From contig CM077653.1 in NCBI GenBank assembly GCA_039707465.1, forward strand, positions 441,501 through 505,500: 64,000 nucleotides of DNA. Reading direction: 5' to 3'. Below are positions 62,157 to 64,000 of the stretch, piece by piece. The stretch is from Rhabdophis nuchalis (Eukaryota > Chordata > Lepidosauria > Squamata > Natricidae). The notes beneath the pieces are model-generated. The model saw nothing but the letters and a program-made list of their open reading frames with translations. It was not told where the DNA came from and searched no databases. Every line of letters begins with the position of its first letter. The first letter of the stretch is position 1. The translations under genes were made by a program, and so were the position numbers.

Positions 62157-63264
62157 TTTTTATTGAAAAAGTTTTATTCAAACCAATTTCCCCCCTTTTT
62201 ACCCCCGACATATAATATAAATCACATACCAATACTATACCCCCTCCCCTCCCCCTGTCTTAAAATTAATTTGTCATTCCAGTATTGTGTCCCCTCACCT
62301 CCAAACAATCATAATATAAATCTCTCTTAAAATAAGAATATCCCATTAACACCATCTTCTAAATTAATTGAACATATATAAATCATAATATAAATTTCTC
62401 TAGACATAACCATATCCCGTTAATCCCATCTTCTAAATTAATTATGCATATGTATTTCCCCACCCTCCACCCTAACCCTCCCCCACCTCCCATTCAAACC
62501 CACCCCCCTGACTTCCGCTATACACCACTCTAATAATTCCAAACATCCCATGTAATATTTGCTCTATTCCAGTGCTTCTGAATTATTTTCTGTCATGCCC
62601 CCCCTAGGAAGAAGAAAACATTTCGCGCCCCCGGCGCGACTGTAAATAGTATCATTTGTCTATAAAATTGTTATAAGTACACCTCTGCATAACACTGTAT
62701 CCTTATTAACGTATAAGAGAATAAAAAAAAGAAAGAAATGTGGATCAATTTACAACAAAGAATAGCTTTATTAACTGTAGCAGAAAAGATTTAAAGTGCA
62801 TTAGAAATTAAAAAAAAATTAAATCCTTAATTAAACTAAACAGCCGAGGTCAAACGCGCCCCCCTTTACGGAGCCTCGCGCCCCCCCTGGGGGGCCCGCC
62901 CCACTATTTGAGAAGCACTGCTCTATTCACATTGTTTCACTCACATATCACCCTATCAATCTAAACATTCTTACCTAAAAGCTACATAGTACTTCCTGGT
63001 CTGATATCTATTCTGTATATAATCAATCCACTTTACCCATTCCTGTGCATAATTCTCCTGTTTCTGATCTTTTAAAAAAGCTGAGATTTTTGCCATTTCA
63101 GCAAACCCCGCCACTTTTTGAATCCATTGATCAATTGTCGGTAAGAAATCTTTTTTCCAATGTTGAGCAATCAACAACCTCGCTGCTGTAACCATATACA
63201 AAATCAATTTTGTTTCCCCTTTAGTAAAATCCTTAATTATACCCAATAAAAACATGTTTTTATT
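62157..63264 (-). mobile_element. L1 LINE with ORF2 C-terminus, 5'-truncated
   Basis: The minus-strand frame at 63264-62971 encodes the end of an L1 ORF2: TAARLLIAQHWKKDFLPTID, with a downstream KWIDYI. The 3' UTR and poly(A) (T run at 62157-62162) follow. A 17-bp duplication AGAATATGTTCCTTTTC at 62140-62156 and 63265-63281 marks the insertion. It is the longest of four related L1 copies here and identifies the others. A hAT element interrupts its 3' UTR. Confidence 0.9.
62570..62920. mobile_element. hAT-type element nested in the L1
   Basis: A 351-bp element has ends CAGTGCTTCTGAA and its complement ...TTTGAGAAGCACTG. It is flanked by a perfect 8-bp duplication CTCTATTC at 62562-62569 and 62921-62928. 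The interior is non-coding, with GC-rich ends and an AT-rich middle. It inserted after the L1. Confidence 0.9.
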
Positions 63265-63403
63265 AGAATATGTTCCTTTTCGATGAAGTGCCTTCAAGGT
63301 TGGGTCGCGGGCCCTTCAGCGGGTTCCAAGATGGCCCAGTTCAAAAACGGCTTGCAATGGGAAATGAAGGATTCTGTCCAGGTGGATTGCAGCTTCTGTC
63401 ACA

Positions 63404-63449
63404 TTGAATGTGCTCAGCTTCTGTCAGTGCAGAAGCTGAGCACATTCAA
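63404..63449. repeat. Perfect 20-bp inverted repeat, 6-nt loop
   Basis: Arms at 63404-63423 and 63430-63449 are exact reverse complements around a TCAGTG loop. Pairing does not continue past the arms. No protein or known element explains it. Confidence 0.9.
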
Positions 63450-63739
63450 GGAATCTTACTTTGTGCAGTGATGTGGAGAAGCTCTTTGGATCAAAGTAAC
63501 AGGGCTTATTTCTTGGGCAAATGTGTCCGGACTTCGGGGTGGTATTTTATAGGTTGGTTTGCTCAAGGCAAGCAGAGGGAGCTCCCTTCCAGACTGGGGG
63601 GCCTCCGGCTGCAGGAGGGGCACCTGGGCTCCGTGCTTCCACCGAGGGGCCAGGGCCAGTGGGCATCCTCCGTAACTCTGACATGGGTGGGACCGGTGGC
63701 CTTTGGCGGGAGGGATTCCCCCTCTCAGGCTAGCAGGGC

Positions 63740-64000
63740 GAAAGCGCCTTCAGGTGGGCCGAGACTAGGCTGCCCATCGCCCGTCCCTTTGCCTCCCTCC
63801 GCCAAGCAACGGGGCAGCCGGGAAGGGGGCCAATTGGGCAGGCTGCCCCTCCGCCTGCGCCAAGAGACGGCCGGCTGCCGCCGCCGCTCCCCTCGGAGGA
63901 GCCGGAGGGTCTCCGCCCTCTGCTGGACGGCGCCTGCTGCTGCACCTCAGGAGGTCCCGGGTACCCGGCGAAGGACGTCGTTTCACGCGGGGAAGCGGAT
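63740..64000 (+). promoter_or_regulatory. CpG-rich block at window edge, putative promoter
   Basis: A GC- and CpG-rich segment contains a CCAAT at 63830-63834. By synteny the next human gene downstream of C2CD2L is HINFP on the same strand, so this may be its promoter and 5' UTR. No coding exon is recognisable, so the assignment is inference only. The window ends here. Confidence 0.35.

Overview
The window is nuclear DNA from a vertebrate, almost certainly a squamate reptile (lizard or snake). Spliced genes with GT-AG introns are conserved along their whole length with human orthologs. They are interspersed with a squamate-type repeat set: a tRNA-derived Sauria-type SINE, CR1 and CR1/L2-group LINEs, 5'-truncated L1 copies, a probable BovB-like LINE, hAT miniature elements and a Tc1-like remnant. 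The gene order RPS25 - TRAPPC4 - SLC37A4 - HYOU1 - VPS11 - HMBS - H2AX - DPAGT1 - C2CD2L is that of human chromosome 11q23.3. Exons were placed by eye from splice signals, reading phase and remembered human orthologs. Every reconstructed reading frame closes without a stop or frameshift.

Layout. 1-4650 is gene-free and holds a broken CR1/L2-group LINE (about 800-3935). 4665-5494 is RPS25 (-), head-to-head with TRAPPC4 (+, 5656-7021) across a 161-bp promoter rich in ETS motifs. SLC37A4 (-, 8182-13573) is tail-to-tail with TRAPPC4 and carries a hAT MITE, a Tc1-like remnant and a candidate solo LTR in its introns. A CpG-rich block at 15.8-16.4 kb may be its distal promoter. HYOU1 (-, 17305-29047, 24 coding exons) and VPS11 (+, 29427-36827, 16 coding exons) share a 379-bp bidirectional promoter with an ERSE-II element. 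36.8-38.9 kb is intergenic with a decayed retroviral pol fragment. HMBS (+, 39007-44351, 14 exons) is tail-to-tail with the intronless H2AX (-, 45031-45462). 45.7-47.2 kb is an antisense CR1 followed by a Sauria-type SINE. DPAGT1 (-, 47807-50435, 9 exons) is head-to-head with C2CD2L (+, 51167-59679, 14 exons). 61.4-63.3 kb holds two antisense L1 insertions, one with a hAT element nested inside it. The last ~260 bp are CpG-rich and may be the promoter of the next gene.

Most of these are housekeeping genes: translation (RPS25), vesicle tethering (TRAPPC4, VPS11), ER functions (SLC37A4, HYOU1, DPAGT1, and the ER-plasma membrane tether C2CD2L), heme synthesis (HMBS) and DNA-damage chromatin (H2AX). 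They are linked by synteny rather than forming one pathway.

I found no unknown multi-gene system. The most interesting items are splice-level and regulatory: an AT-AC U12-type first intron in VPS11, a U12-like GT-AG intron in HMBS, two GC-AG introns, a textbook ERSE-II in the HYOU1/VPS11 promoter, loss of the internal Met used for the human erythroid HMBS isoform, an H2AX 3' end with no visible histone stem-loop, an L1 insertion within about 21 bp of a HYOU1 acceptor, and a Ty1/copia-type protease fragment.
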